A stretch of DNA of 64,000 bases from Colwellia sp. MB3u-41 (GCF_014076845.1 NZ_JACGUT010000010.1:1-64000), one strand, 5' to 3'. Positions 36,345-45,314 are shown, numbered from the stretch's first letter. Notes: generated by a model from the sequence alone, not told the origin. A program made the numbers and translations.

Positions 36345-36998
36345 TTGAAATATTTATTTTTAATGACTACGGCAATGTTGGTTATGTTTGATGTATTATC
36401 GAGTCAATTAATCGTTAACGTTATTGATACTCGGGATAAGGATATCAATGATATTGTTGTATACGCTCGACCAATTGAGGGGATTAAACATTTACCTCTT
36501 AATACTAATGCACTTTTAATCAACCAAAAAGATAAAAAATTCTCGCCTTATATAACGGTGCTACAAAAAGGGCAGGCGATTAAATTTGTTAATCAAGATG
36601 ATATAACTCATCATATATATTCGGTATCGGGTGAAAATCGCTTCGAATTTAAGATTCAATCTGGTGTAGAACAAATGACCGAACCTATGCTAGTAGCGGA
36701 AGAAATAGCGATGGGTTGTAATATACATGACTGGATGAGCGGCTATACTTTAGTGGTTGATACACCGTATTATGGAAAAACAGATGATTTGGGACAACTA
36801 ACCTTTACCCTGCCTCATACCGGTGAATATGTAATTACAGCATGGCACCCGCAATTAGATGTCGAAAATAATACGATCAGTCAATTAGTTACTGTTGATA
36901 ATTCTATTAATAATGTGACAATTGCACTGCCAAAAAAATTATTACCTATACCTGAACAAAAAGGGCAAGATGAATTCAATTTTATAGAAGAGTACTAA
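36345..36998 (+). CDS. Periplasmic cupredoxin-like protein
   Basis: 217 residues with a signal-like N-terminus (about 1-20). The fold resembles plastocyanin-type proteins often annotated methylamine utilization protein: KGQAIKFVNQDDITHHIYS supplies a His ligand, and AMGCNIHDWMSGY supplies the Cys, His and Met, giving a complete type 1 copper site. The C-terminal part (TDDLGQLTFTLPHTGEYVIT) is a carboxypeptidase-regulatory-like strand domain. First gene of a three-gene unit with an EAL phosphodiesterase (6-base gap), suggesting copper or redox input to cyclic-di-GMP signalling. No other methylamine genes are near. Confidence 0.8.
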   Translation: MKYLFLMTTAMLVMFDVLSSQLIVNVIDTRDKDINDIVVYARPIEGIKHLPLNTNALLINQKDKKFSPYITVLQKGQAIKFVNQDDITHHIYSVSGENRFEFKIQSGVEQMTEPMLVAEEIAMGCNIHDWMSGYTLVVDTPYYGKTDDLGQLTFTLPHTGEYVITAWHPQLDVENNTISQLVTVDNSINNVTIALPKKLLPIPEQKGQDEFNFIEEY

Positions 36999-37004
36999 TA
37001 TCAA

Positions 37005-39347
37005 ATGAAGCTTTTAAAAGTACGTAGTTTGCAAAGTAAAATACTTATTCTATTCATATTTCTATTGCTAATTGTGCAATTAGTGTCATTTTTTTCAACT
37101 TATCAAGCGAGTCAAAAATTAGAGCGTACTCAATTAAACAATCGTATTATCAATGCGACAAATGTTTTTAAAACTCAAATAAACAATCGACGTTATTATT
37201 TATCGGCGTTTGCAGAAACTGCAGCTAAAGATTATGGCTTAAAATCTGTTCTAGAAGAAGATAATAAAAGCTTCTTAATTGCACTTAATAATCACCGAAA
37301 AAGGATTAACAGTAATCTTGCCATGGCATTCGATATGGATGGTATTGTGTTTGCACAATTAGTGACTTATAAAACACCAGATGGCAAAGAGAAAGTTAAA
37401 ATTGGCGCAGGGCAAGGTCAGCTATTTGATCAACAAAATGATTTCATTGACGAAGACAATGCCCAACTAGTTAAGCTTAATGGTCAGTTGTATCAGTTAA
37501 GTTTAGCTGCCATTAAAAGTGGCGATCGTACAATTGGCTGGATTGGTTTTGGTTATTTAATTGACACCGAATTGGCACAAGAGCTCGCCAGGCTAACAGA
37601 TGTCAATATCGCTTTCGCTATTGAATCTGATACAGGTTATCTAATTACTGCGAATTCAGCCGAAGAACGTTATCCCATAGATAGCAATTTGTTTTCAGCG
37701 ATCATAAAAAAAACAGAGAAACACTATATTTATCAGCAATATTCTCTTGGCTCAGTTGGCAGTGATAAACTCATCGCTTTGTTATTTAAGTCAAAAGTTG
37801 ATGTTTTGAAAACAGTCGGTGTGCAGTGGGAAAATCTGGTGCTATTGATTACTTTGACACTGGTACTCTCCATTATTAGTGCGTTAGCTATAGCCAAAAG
37901 TATTACCCGACCTATTACGCAATTGGTTAGCCAAGTAAAAGCGATTACCCATGGTGATTATGATGGCAATGTAGCGGTTGAAGGAAGTGAGGAGCTTTAT
38001 CAGTTATCAAACGAATTTAATCATATGACTAAGGCCATTGTATCAAGAGAAGAAACCATTAGTTTTCAAGCATTTCATGACCCACTTTCGAAATTACCTA
38101 ATAGAAATGCACTCATCAATGAATTGAATAAGCGAAAAGTAAGCAACCTCGATTTTCTCGTGATCCAAACTTGTTTCATAGGTGCAGCAGATATTACCGA
38201 CACTCTTGGATATAAAGTGAGTGACGATGTGGTATTGCAAGTTTCGAATCGGATGTTGAAAAGCCAATTACCGATTGCCTGTTTTCATTTAGGTAATGAA
38301 AACTTTGTATTGCTCGTTGAAAACCAATCCGTGTCACCGTTAATTGAACAGTTGCTAGCTGAATTGAACATTCAATGTCAGTTTGAGAGCATTAGTCTGC
38401 ACTTACAGTTTGTTATTGGTGTGGCTGTTTCTACATTACATAATGGGCATAATGTCGATGAATTATTACAAAAAAGTAATGTTGCTTTGCAGTATGCAAA
38501 AAAGAATAAGAAGAGTTTTCAAATTTACGAGCCACAATTTGATATCAATGCACTTGAACGCTTGTTTTTGACCAACAGTTTAAAGAAAGCGATAGAGCAG
38601 AACGAATTGGTATTATTTTATCAACCAAAAATGACTTTGGACACAATGACAATTAGTCATGTTGAAGCTTTAGTGCGTTGGCAACATCCGGATAAAGGGC
38701 TGATCCCACCCGATTCATTTATCAGCATCGCTGAAAAAACAGGACAAATGGGGGCGCTAACTCGGTGGGTAACAACAGCGGCAATTAACCAATACGTGAA
38801 GTGGCGAAATCAAGGAGTAGATATCAGCATTGCTATTAATATTTCAGCCGAAAATATTTTAGATAAATCATATCCTGATTTCGTTATAGCACTAAAACAA
38901 CAATATCAATTATCTGATAACGCAATAACGTTAGAGGTTACTGAAGATGCAGTCGTAGCCGACCCTGAAAAAGCGACTGAAATTTTATCTTATTTAAGTG
39001 AACAAGGTTTTAAATTGTCAATTGACGATTATGGCACGGGGTATTCGTCTCTAGCGCAGTTGAAACAATTACCGGTACAGGAGTTAAAAATTGATCGCTC
39101 ATTTGTGCAAAATTTATCAACGGATGAAAGCGATAAAATAATTGTCCATTCAACGTTAGAGTTAGCCCACAATTTAGGACTTTCTGTTGTGGCAGAAGGA
39201 ATTGAAGATGAACCCACTTTACTCTGGCTTAAATCTCTAGGTTGCGAGTTGGCCCAAGGATTCTTTATAAGTAAACCATTACCTGTCGATACATTAAATT
39301 TATGGATGGAAAATACATCTTATAATATCAATAGAATAGAGGCTTAA
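37005..39347 (+). CDS. Membrane EAL-domain cyclic-di-GMP phosphodiesterase
   Basis: 780 residues: membrane segment about 12-31, periplasmic Cache-like sensor about 35-270, second segment about 276-296, HAMP, a GGDEF domain about 352-515 that is degenerate (LGNENF where GGDEF belongs) and an EAL domain about 525-770. EAL catalytic residues are intact: EAL at 554-556 (HVEALVRW), INISAEN, EVTEDA, IDDYGTGYSSL, KIDRSF, AEGIED. So it should hydrolyse c-di-GMP, with the dead GGDEF perhaps binding GTP as regulator. The periplasmic part lies where the cupredoxin made by the gene before it could act. Confidence 0.92.
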   Translation: MKLLKVRSLQSKILILFIFLLLIVQLVSFFSTYQASQKLERTQLNNRIINATNVFKTQINNRRYYLSAFAETAAKDYGLKSVLEEDNKSFLIALNNHRKRINSNLAMAFDMDGIVFAQLVTYKTPDGKEKVKIGAGQGQLFDQQNDFIDEDNAQLVKLNGQLYQLSLAAIKSGDRTIGWIGFGYLIDTELAQELARLTDVNIAFAIESDTGYLITANSAEERYPIDSNLFSAIIKKTEKHYIYQQYSLGSVGSDKLIALLFKSKVDVLKTVGVQWENLVLLITLTLVLSIISALAIAKSITRPITQLVSQVKAITHGDYDGNVAVEGSEELYQLSNEFNHMTKAIVSREETISFQAFHDPLSKLPNRNALINELNKRKVSNLDFLVIQTCFIGAADITDTLGYKVSDDVVLQVSNRMLKSQLPIACFHLGNENFVLLVENQSVSPLIEQLLAELNIQCQFESISLHLQFVIGVAVSTLHNGHNVDELLQKSNVALQYAKKNKKSFQIYEPQFDINALERLFLTNSLKKAIEQNELVLFYQPKMTLDTMTISHVEALVRWQHPDKGLIPPDSFISIAEKTGQMGALTRWVTTAAINQYVKWRNQGVDISIAINISAENILDKSYPDFVIALKQQYQLSDNAITLEVTEDAVVADPEKATEILSYLSEQGFKLSIDDYGTGYSSLAQLKQLPVQELKIDRSFVQNLSTDESDKIIVHSTLELAHNLGLSVVAEGIEDEPTLLWLKSLGCELAQGFFISKPLPVDTLNLWMENTSYNINRIEA

Positions 39348-40586
39348 ATGTTAAAATATTCGCTAGCTATCGTTCTCATCCTTATTAGTTCGAAGATTTG
39401 GAGCGCAGAATCAACCTTTAAAGGTATTATTGATGTTCGTGCTTATTATGTAAATAACACCCGTCATGCACAAAGCTACCTTCAAGGTGGGTATGGTAAG
39501 TTCAGGTATAATGCTGGTAGTGGGCTAGCGTTGGGGCAATTAGGTTTGCAATATCAATTGAGTTGGGATAATAACTGGTCTGCGATGATTGTCGCGAATG
39601 CGTTTGCTGACAAAGAAAATATCAACATAGGGCTAACGGAAGGTTATTTACAATATAAAGGTTTACCAAATGTTCAAGGCTGGCGCATTAAATCCAAAAT
39701 AGGTGTTTTTTATCCTCAAATTAGTATGGAAAATGTCTCAACAGCATGGTCAACACCTTATACGCTAGCGTCTAGCAGCCTAAATAATTGGATTGGTGAA
39801 GAATTAAGAAGTACAGGCATAAATTTTACAATAGAAAAATTGGGTAAAGCAACCAAATCACCACATACATTTTCTATGGATTTTGCTTTATTTCAAAATA
39901 ACGACAGTGCTGGCGCTATGTTAACGTGGCATGGTTGGACAATGGGTAGTAGGCAAACCTTATTACAAGAAAAACTTACGGTACAAAACTTTCCTGCCCG
40001 CAATGCAACCTTATCGGAGCAAGCGGCGAACTCGGATCCTTTTATTGAGCTAGATAATCGGTTGGGAGGTCACTTTTCGGTGACATGGCGCTATCAAAAT
40101 GCACTGAAAGTAAATTTAGGTTTCTATGATAACCAAGCAGAAGAAGGGCTGGTGGAAGAAGGTCAATATACTTGGACGACAACATTTAGCCACTTAGGCA
40201 TTAAATATAAAGTAGCGCCTCAATGGGAAATTATCGGACAATATATGCAAGGTAATACTGATATGAAATCTCCATACGGTGTAGATATTGTTAACGGAAA
40301 ATTCAATAATGCTTTTGTGCTCATTAGAAAAAAATGGCAGAGCAGTCACTTGGCATTTAGGTTAGAACATTTTGATGTTGATGATCGAGATGATACTTTG
40401 GGTGACAACAATAATGAGAGTGGTAACGGAGCTTCTCTTGCGTATCGTTACAAATTAACCCAACATAGCTTTGTAATGGTAGAATATAACTGGCTCAAAT
40501 CAGATAGGCCTTCACGCCATTACGAGCACCAAGCGGTTGAACTTATTGAACGCCAATACCAATTAGCCTACCGCTATTATTTTTAG
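39348..40586 (+). CDS. Outer-membrane beta-barrel protein, porin-like
   Basis: 412 residues starting one base after the EAL gene's stop. Signal peptide ends IWSAE; the mature part has alternating strand patterns with many aromatic residues (GQLGLQYQLSWDNNWSAMIV, AFRLEHFDVDDRDDT) and ends YQLAYRYYF with the terminal Phe used for barrel assembly. No named family recognised. Third gene of the cupredoxin/EAL cassette. Its last codons form half of a 15-bp inverted repeat with the sequence just after the stop. Confidence 0.75.
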   Translation: MLKYSLAIVLILISSKIWSAESTFKGIIDVRAYYVNNTRHAQSYLQGGYGKFRYNAGSGLALGQLGLQYQLSWDNNWSAMIVANAFADKENINIGLTEGYLQYKGLPNVQGWRIKSKIGVFYPQISMENVSTAWSTPYTLASSSLNNWIGEELRSTGINFTIEKLGKATKSPHTFSMDFALFQNNDSAGAMLTWHGWTMGSRQTLLQEKLTVQNFPARNATLSEQAANSDPFIELDNRLGGHFSVTWRYQNALKVNLGFYDNQAEEGLVEEGQYTWTTTFSHLGIKYKVAPQWEIIGQYMQGNTDMKSPYGVDIVNGKFNNAFVLIRKKWQSSHLAFRLEHFDVDDRDDTLGDNNNESGNGASLAYRYKLTQHSFVMVEYNWLKSDRPSRHYEHQAVELIERQYQLAYRYYF

Positions 40587-40609
40587 TGGTATTTAAAATA
40601 ATAGCGGTA
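40569..40609 (+). repeat. 15-bp inverted repeat spanning the stop of the barrel gene
   Basis: TACCGCTATTATTTT (40569-40583) pairs exactly with AAAATAATAGCGGTA (40595-40609) around an 11-base loop. No T-tract follows, so it may stabilise the mRNA end rather than terminate, or act with Rho. Confidence 0.75.
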
Positions 40610-40620
40610 GCGATTACATC

Positions 40621-40761
40621 AATAAAAAGAATGGGAACCGTGTTATTTTAGGCGATTCAGTTCCACAAGGCGGTCTTTAACGGATAATCGACAAGTCATA
40701 TATGCTGGTTGTTAGTAAAATGACTAAAAAAGATCAGCTATCGATTTTTGTGCATTTATGA
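40621..40761 (+). pseudogene. Truncated second copy of the MmcQ/YjbR 3' half
   Basis: In frame it reads NKKNGNRVILGDSVPQGGL, stop, RIIDKSYMLVVSKMTKKDQL and ends at 40759-40761. It closely matches 36022-36161 at the DNA level. Only the C-terminal third is present and it has a stop at 40678. With the copy at 35767 it brackets the three-gene cassette 36345-40586 as direct repeats. Confidence 0.88.
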
Positions 40762-40881
40762 TGTCCCTGAAACCTAGTCACTGAACTAAATCTCAAGGCA
40801 TATTTATAAATCTAACCAAACGTTGATCTTTAATCGTTAGACAATCGTATTAGATAATTGAATGTAATGTGGAGGTTTATT

Positions 40882-41163
40882 ATGATAAATACATTAACTA
40901 GCAGTAGCCAAGTTACGATACCTACTATTATTGGTGTAGCCGAATCGACTCACTATCTTGTTGGGTCTGTTGATTCACTCAATAATTTTATTGGTTTAAA
41001 CCAATCTAAAGATGTTGCTGTAATGGGGTCTTTAGTTGAAGCTAAAAATTACCTGAGAGATAATAATATATTTAACGCCGCACTAGAGTATCAATCAGCC
41101 TATGATGAAATGTGTGGTACCAGCAGCAGTAGTGGTCGCTGCAGCCAAATGATTAAGTTTTAA
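40882..41163 (+). CDS. Conserved-looking small protein, family not recognised
   Basis: 93 residues from ATG 40882; GGAGG at 40871-40875 decides this start over an ATG 24 bases upstream. No signal or membrane segment. Soluble, with THYLVGSVDSLNNFIGLNQS, an Ala/Glu helix SLVEAKNYLRDNNIFNAALE and a Ser-rich tail GTSSSSGRC. Likely co-transcribed with the DUF3081-like gene four bases after it. Confidence 0.7.
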   Translation: MINTLTSSSQVTIPTIIGVAESTHYLVGSVDSLNNFIGLNQSKDVAVMGSLVEAKNYLRDNNIFNAALEYQSAYDEMCGTSSSSGRCSQMIKF

Positions 41164-41166
41164 CTG

Positions 41167-41424
41167 ATGAAAGATAGACAATTAACACTTAGAGATTTTT
41201 TAGAAATTTATGATTTTGTCACCAAAGAGGGAATTAAACTCGATGGTGTATATAAGCATTCGGGTATTAAGGCGTGGCACGACTTTGATGGCTATACTTG
41301 TTGGTTGGGTTATAAAGATTTAACAATAACCTTGCTATTTCATGGCAGGTTTTCCATAGAATATGAACATAAAGACACACTTGAATCCTTCCATAAAATA
41401 GCGAATAAATTTACTGTTAGCTAG
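41167..41424 (+). CDS. DUF3081-like small protein
   Basis: 85 residues; LRDFLEIYDFVTKEGIKLDG, IKAWHDFDGYTCWLGYKDL and LLFHGRFSIEYEHKDTLESF follow the pattern of DUF3081, a cytoplasmic family of unknown role in marine gammaproteobacteria. Follows the preceding small gene by three bases; a terminator comes next. Confidence 0.7.
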   Translation: MKDRQLTLRDFLEIYDFVTKEGIKLDGVYKHSGIKAWHDFDGYTCWLGYKDLTITLLFHGRFSIEYEHKDTLESFHKIANKFTVS

Positions 41425-41435
41425 TAACTTTAATT

Positions 41436-41464
41436 AAAAACGGCAATTTGTACTTGCCGTTTTC
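41436..41464. terminator. Bidirectional terminator
   Basis: AAAAACGGCAA (41436-41446) pairs with TTGCCGTTTT (41454-41463) around TTTGTAC; shared by the DUF3081 gene and the convergent SDR operon. Confidence 0.9.
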
Positions 41465-41489
41465 ATTTACAATTTACCTTTTCTTTCTA

Positions 41490-42227
41490 TTACCAATTTA
41501 TAGACTTACCCTCCCAATCAAGATAACTCAACGTATTATCTATTGGTGTATTCTCTACAATGTTCAGTAGTTGTTTAGCAACAAATTCGCTGGTAAAAAG
41601 CTTTTCTGGTGGAACATTTTTCTGAAATGGTTTAGATAAAGGCGTGTCTGTAGTACCGGGATGGAACGAAATAAGTTTTATATTTTTTGCTCTTCTCGCC
41701 AACTCTATTGAGGCAGTTTTAAGCATCATATTTAGTGCTGCTTTTGAAGCTCTATAGCTGTACCAACCCCCTAAGTTATTATCACTTATGCTGCCAACTC
41801 GGGCACTAAATACTACAAATTTACAGGGTGACTTCCTTGTCAGTATTGGTGTCAACTTTTGTACCCATAACATCGGTGTTAGTGTGTTTGCACTAATCAC
41901 TTGATGAAATGCTTGGGCATCGAAGTCCTCTAGACGCTTTTCAGGCTGAAAATCTTCACTATGAAGTATGCCATTACAAATAAAAACCTGGCTTATTGGC
42001 AGGTCACTATGGGCCGCTATTTCGGCTACAGCTATATCAATTGATTGCGGCTGATAATCTTTTACTTTTATGTATTTAGCGTTAAGTTCATTAACAAATT
42101 TTTCTTCATTATTCACCTCTCGACTAATAAGCACAAGCCCAGTGTCAGCTGTGTTGTTTATTTGGGTCGCGAGTGCTTTGCCAATGTCGCTATTTGCGCC
42201 AATGATCAGTGTTAGTTGATTTATCAT
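41490..42227 (-). CDS. Short-chain dehydrogenase/reductase
   Basis: 245 residues, Rossmann fold. NAD(P) site IIGANSDIGKALA (TGxxxGIG variant), FICNGIL for the NAG motif, catalytic Ser region FVVFSARVGSI and YSYRASKAAL (Y-x3-K). Resembles the CsgA/C-factor-like subgroup; substrate unknown. Last gene of a four-gene minus-strand unit; it overlaps the DCC gene by 38 bases. Confidence 0.88.
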   Translation of the reverse strand: MINQLTLIIGANSDIGKALATQINNTADTGLVLISREVNNEEKFVNELNAKYIKVKDYQPQSIDIAVAEIAAHSDLPISQVFICNGILHSEDFQPEKRLEDFDAQAFHQVISANTLTPMLWVQKLTPILTRKSPCKFVVFSARVGSISDNNLGGWYSYRASKAALNMMLKTASIELARRAKNIKLISFHPGTTDTPLSKPFQKNVPPEKLFTSEFVAKQLLNIVENTPIDNTLSYLDWEGKSINW

Positions 42228-42615
42228 AACAAGTTCCAGAATTACAGTTTGTGGTTTTTATGCCAAAAATTTTGGCGAGAAGCGCAGATATTTGATGACG
42301 ATATTTTGCGAGCCCTAAGTAAATCCAGTGACTTAATGTTTTAAATACTGGCCAATTAAGTGGTGCTACCCAAAAGCCTTTACCAACAAGTGTCCAAGCG
42401 CGATGTGTTACTTCTAATCCCAGTAACACTTTGCCATTGAATGTTGCATGTAATATTTTCATTGCAGCCGAAAAGTCAATCCTAGGGTAGAGTGATTGAA
42501 AATTTTTCTGGTGAATATCCACCAAAAAGATGACGTTATCTTGATCGTATCTTTTGAGGTGAATCATCTCAGTTGCACACATTGGGCAATTGCCATCATA
42601 AAATATTGTTAGCAT
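42190..42615 (-). CDS. DCC-family (DUF393) thiol-disulfide protein
   Basis: 141 residues from ATG 42615, chosen because AGGAATCC lies just upstream and the family begins with this strand; the frame stays open to 42693. The signature IFYDGNCPMCATEMIHLKRY (D-G-x-C-P-x-C) defines the DCC family, a thioredoxin-like fold; VTHRAWTLVGKGFWVAPLNW is also typical. Function unknown, probably redox. Overlaps the SDR gene. Confidence 0.87.
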   Translation of the reverse strand: MLTIFYDGNCPMCATEMIHLKRYDQDNVIFLVDIHQKNFQSLYPRIDFSAAMKILHATFNGKVLLGLEVTHRAWTLVGKGFWVAPLNWPVFKTLSHWIYLGLAKYRHQISALLAKIFGIKTTNCNSGTCYDKSTNTDHWRK

Positions 42616-42646
42616 GGGGATTCCTAAATTTTGTTGTGTGTTTATG

Positions 42647-43063
42647 TTAATAAAACCATAAAAAGTAAGCTGTAATATGGAGTGAAACAACAATCAATGT
42701 TAGCCAAAATCGCATTCTCATATAATTTGCGTTCAGAGTATTCTGTTGAGTATCCTTAGCTGACTTTTGTTCGTAAATAAACAGGAATAAAAAACTAAAT
42801 ACTAAAATAATCAGCGCAAGGTCAGGTGCAATAAGTAAGGATGAAAATGCCATTAAGCTTAATGTATTACTCGTTATTTGCTGACTTATATGGTGGTCGT
42901 CTTTACGCCATAATGTACCTGCAATAAAACTAACAATAATAGCGCTGTATGCTACAAAAGCCTGTTGAGCAGTAATATTTGGGTTTTCCGCATTAACGCT
43001 TAAATATAAAAAGGCTATAAAAGGAAGTAAACCCAGGTACCCAAGTAGTTGCCAAACTTTCAT
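42647..43063 (-). CDS. DUF3429 membrane protein
   Basis: 138 residues with four predicted membrane helices: LLGYLGLLPFIAFLYLSV, FVAYSAIIVSFIAGTLW, the segment LSLMAFSSLLIAPDLALIIL with following residues, and LTLIVVSLHITAYFLWF. YSAIIVSFIAGTLWRKDDH is the DUF3429 signature. Role unknown. It lies between the flavin reductase and DCC genes, same strand. Confidence 0.82.
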   Translation of the reverse strand: MKVWQLLGYLGLLPFIAFLYLSVNAENPNITAQQAFVAYSAIIVSFIAGTLWRKDDHHISQQITSNTLSLMAFSSLLIAPDLALIILVFSFLFLFIYEQKSAKDTQQNTLNANYMRMRFWLTLIVVSLHITAYFLWFY

Positions 43064-43110
43064 TTTTCTTCCTTAAATATTAGGTAATCTTTGCATTAAT
43101 TACCGTTTAG

Positions 43111-43758
43111 CTATTGACCGTCAAGAGGTATTTTTGATGGCAGACACTCAGGTTTGGCATAACTCAACCGAGATAATCGCTGACTTTTGTGGTAACCGTC
43201 TAAACCTGATATTGCAACCGTATTTAATGACTCGATATCAATGTAACCGTCTTTTTTAAGCGCTGCTGCTTCACAAAGTATATCTGTTATTTCACCAATA
43301 ACTAATTGGGTACCATTGAGTTGAATAGGCACTATATCGCGTAGTATTAACGCGTATTTCAGTCGGCTCTCCTTAACAAAAGGTACTTCGATACCGTCAA
43401 TATCATAGGGGGTTAAGCCCGTTTGTTCGAACTCACACTGGTCAGCGTCATACCGAGCCGAGGTTTGATGCGCTTCTTGCCAGAAACCCTCACTGACTTG
43501 GTTTATCGTAAATTGTTTAGTTTGTAGGATATTCTCTAGTGTATGTCTTTGTACACTGTCTGGTCGGGTAATAAAGCCGACCAGTGCTGGAGACGAACCA
43601 AGGTGAACAACAGAACTGAACATCGCCAAGTTGTTTTGGTTTTTCTCGTTGCGCGTACCAATGAGGTTAGCACTCTTAAAACCAGACAAACTATTAACTA
43701 GTTGAGCACGGTAGCGAGCGTTCATGTGTAGCAGTTCGTCATGACTGAAGTGTTGCAT
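43111..43758 (-). CDS. Flavin reductase-like (FMN-binding split barrel) protein
   Basis: 215 residues. NSLSGFKSANLIGTRNEKNQ and NNLAMFSSVVHLGSSPALVG carry the flavin-binding pattern of the flavin reductase-like domain, followed by RHTLENILQTKQFTINQVSE. Probably binds FMN and reduces flavin or acts as a small oxidoreductase. First gene of the unit ending with the SDR. Confidence 0.85.
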   Translation of the reverse strand: MQHFSHDELLHMNARYRAQLVNSLSGFKSANLIGTRNEKNQNNLAMFSSVVHLGSSPALVGFITRPDSVQRHTLENILQTKQFTINQVSEGFWQEAHQTSARYDADQCEFEQTGLTPYDIDGIEVPFVKESRLKYALILRDIVPIQLNGTQLVIGEITDILCEAAALKKDGYIDIESLNTVAISGLDGYHKSQRLSRLSYAKPECLPSKIPLDGQ

Positions 43759-44021
43759 TTCAATTTTACCTTATTGTCTTTCTACATATAGGTACGTAAT
43801 TAGCACGAGTCGCGATCACCTGCGGACATATTTTAATCGTTGTTTGCACTAATAATAAATTCTATGGGTATATTTTGCTGATATGATATTTTCAATCAAG
43901 TGATTGCACCTTTTTAATCATCATTACAGGTTACTAAGATAATTTAGCGATAAATTAAACCTAATTTCAATTTAAAACGTATAATTTATTAATTATAAGG
44001 ATAAATGATGATAATTAAATA

Positions 44022-44789
44022 ATGAAAAACATCCATAAAATCTTAATATTAAGTCTATTTTTTCTGCCTTTTTACACCTTCTCAGAGCAGCAAATAGCCT
44101 CAGTAACGCGAGAAAAAACCACGGGTTTTTTATATGGTGTTGGTCTTAGCGTCAACAAAGAAATATACAAAGGTTATAGCTCACGTACGATGCCTCTTCC
44201 TTTGATTGGTTACAAAGGAGAAAATTTATCGATATTTGGGCCTTTTGTAAGTTATAAGTTAAAAGAAGTTAATCGTTTTACAGTATCAGCGAAGCTATCA
44301 CCAAGGTTTCAGGGGTTTGATGAATCTGACAGTTATATTTTCAAAGGAATGGAAAAAAGAAAGAATTCTTTAGATGCGGGTGTTAGTGTCGATTATCAAA
44401 AAAATGATTGGAAGATTGGGATCTCGTCGATGTTTGATATGTTAAATAGATCGAATGGTTTTGAAATCAAATCGAGTTTTGGCCGTATTTACAAGTTTGG
44501 CCCTGTATTCCTTGAGCCTTCAATCTCATTGAGTTTATTAGATAAAGATCATGTTGATTATTATTATGGCGTATCAAAGTATGAAATTAATCAAGACAGA
44601 ACTGTTTACAGCGGTAAAAGCGCACTTAATAAAAGTGCAGGGCTTTCAATCGCTACGCCTATTTTATTCGGTGGCTATACACGGTTGAATATTGAGTATA
44701 CTTGGTTTGATGAAAGTATTACCCAAAGCCCTTTAGTCGACAATGAGACCAGTATAAATCTGCTGCTACTATTTACGAAAAATTTCTAA
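44022..44789 (+). CDS. MipA/OmpV-family outer-membrane protein
   Basis: 255 residues, signal ending TFSEQ. GFLYGVGLSVNKEIYKGYSS, MPLPLIGYKGENLSIFGP and a C-terminal GYTRLNIEYTWFDESITQSP LV motif with final Phe are typical of MipA/OmpV barrels, which in enterics scaffold murein enzymes or act as osmotic/antibiotic-linked porins. Ribosome site AAGGAT lies 20 bases upstream, so spacing is poor. Confidence 0.85.
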   Translation: MKNIHKILILSLFFLPFYTFSEQQIASVTREKTTGFLYGVGLSVNKEIYKGYSSRTMPLPLIGYKGENLSIFGPFVSYKLKEVNRFTVSAKLSPRFQGFDESDSYIFKGMEKRKNSLDAGVSVDYQKNDWKIGISSMFDMLNRSNGFEIKSSFGRIYKFGPVFLEPSISLSLLDKDHVDYYYGVSKYEINQDRTVYSGKSALNKSAGLSIATPILFGGYTRLNIEYTWFDESITQSPLVDNETSINLLLLFTKNF

Positions 44790-44848
44790 TAGCTATCTGC
44801 AGTCACTGACGTTATTTATACTCGATTGTGTGCAGCTAAGCTTTTTTG

Positions 44849-45156
44849 CTAAGTAAAGCCGTAGCCTTTGCGCCAGTTTACTGCCATATCAGCATCAGAA
44901 AAACTCGTCTTTCAAAGTTGCCATGTATCTTAATAACCATTTTATCGAGATACATTTTTTTTAAAATCGATTTACTGTAAACCTGAGCTGATTTCTCTAA
45001 ACCATTATGAATACAAAAGGTTGTTAAATCAGTAACAACAGGAAAAATTTCAGGTACGCTAATTTCCCAATCATTGAGAAATACCAAGTGTCCCCATGAA
45101 GGTTTATCCAATAGTTTTACTTGTGCTGTAAATGCTGCTAAAAAACTCTTGCTCAC
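44849..45156 (-). pseudogene. Hypothetical protein with a probable one-base frameshift near its end
   Basis: As it stands the frame gives 92 residues ending FERRVFLMLIWQ at 44878. Adding one T to the T5 run (plus-strand A5 at 44899-44903) gives instead RRVFSDADMAVNWRKGYGFT ending at 44849, which reads as a natural C-terminus (an acidic residue, then A-x-W). The body (KPSWGHLVFLNDWEISVPEI, FCIHNGLEKSAQVYSKSILK) is soluble and I recognise no family. It may be functional despite the altered tail. Confidence 0.6.
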
Positions 45157-45314
45157 TCTTTATTCCAGGAACCCGTTAAGCGCGCGATAATTATATTATT
45201 ACTCACGTGTAATTTAAATTCCCCATGAGGTGCAAAATAATGGGTCGTTGTTAATCCAGCGTTATCCTAGAAGTTGTTTTTATTGAGTCTAGCGTATTCA
45301 TTTCACCTTCCACC

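Noticed and set aside
36345-36998. Role in methylamine utilisation
   Set aside because: Only the cupredoxin resemblance supports it; no methylamine dehydrogenase genes are present.
40569-40609. Inverted repeat at the end of the barrel gene as a Rho-independent terminator
   Set aside because: Stem is perfect but no T-run follows, so I list it only as an inverted repeat.
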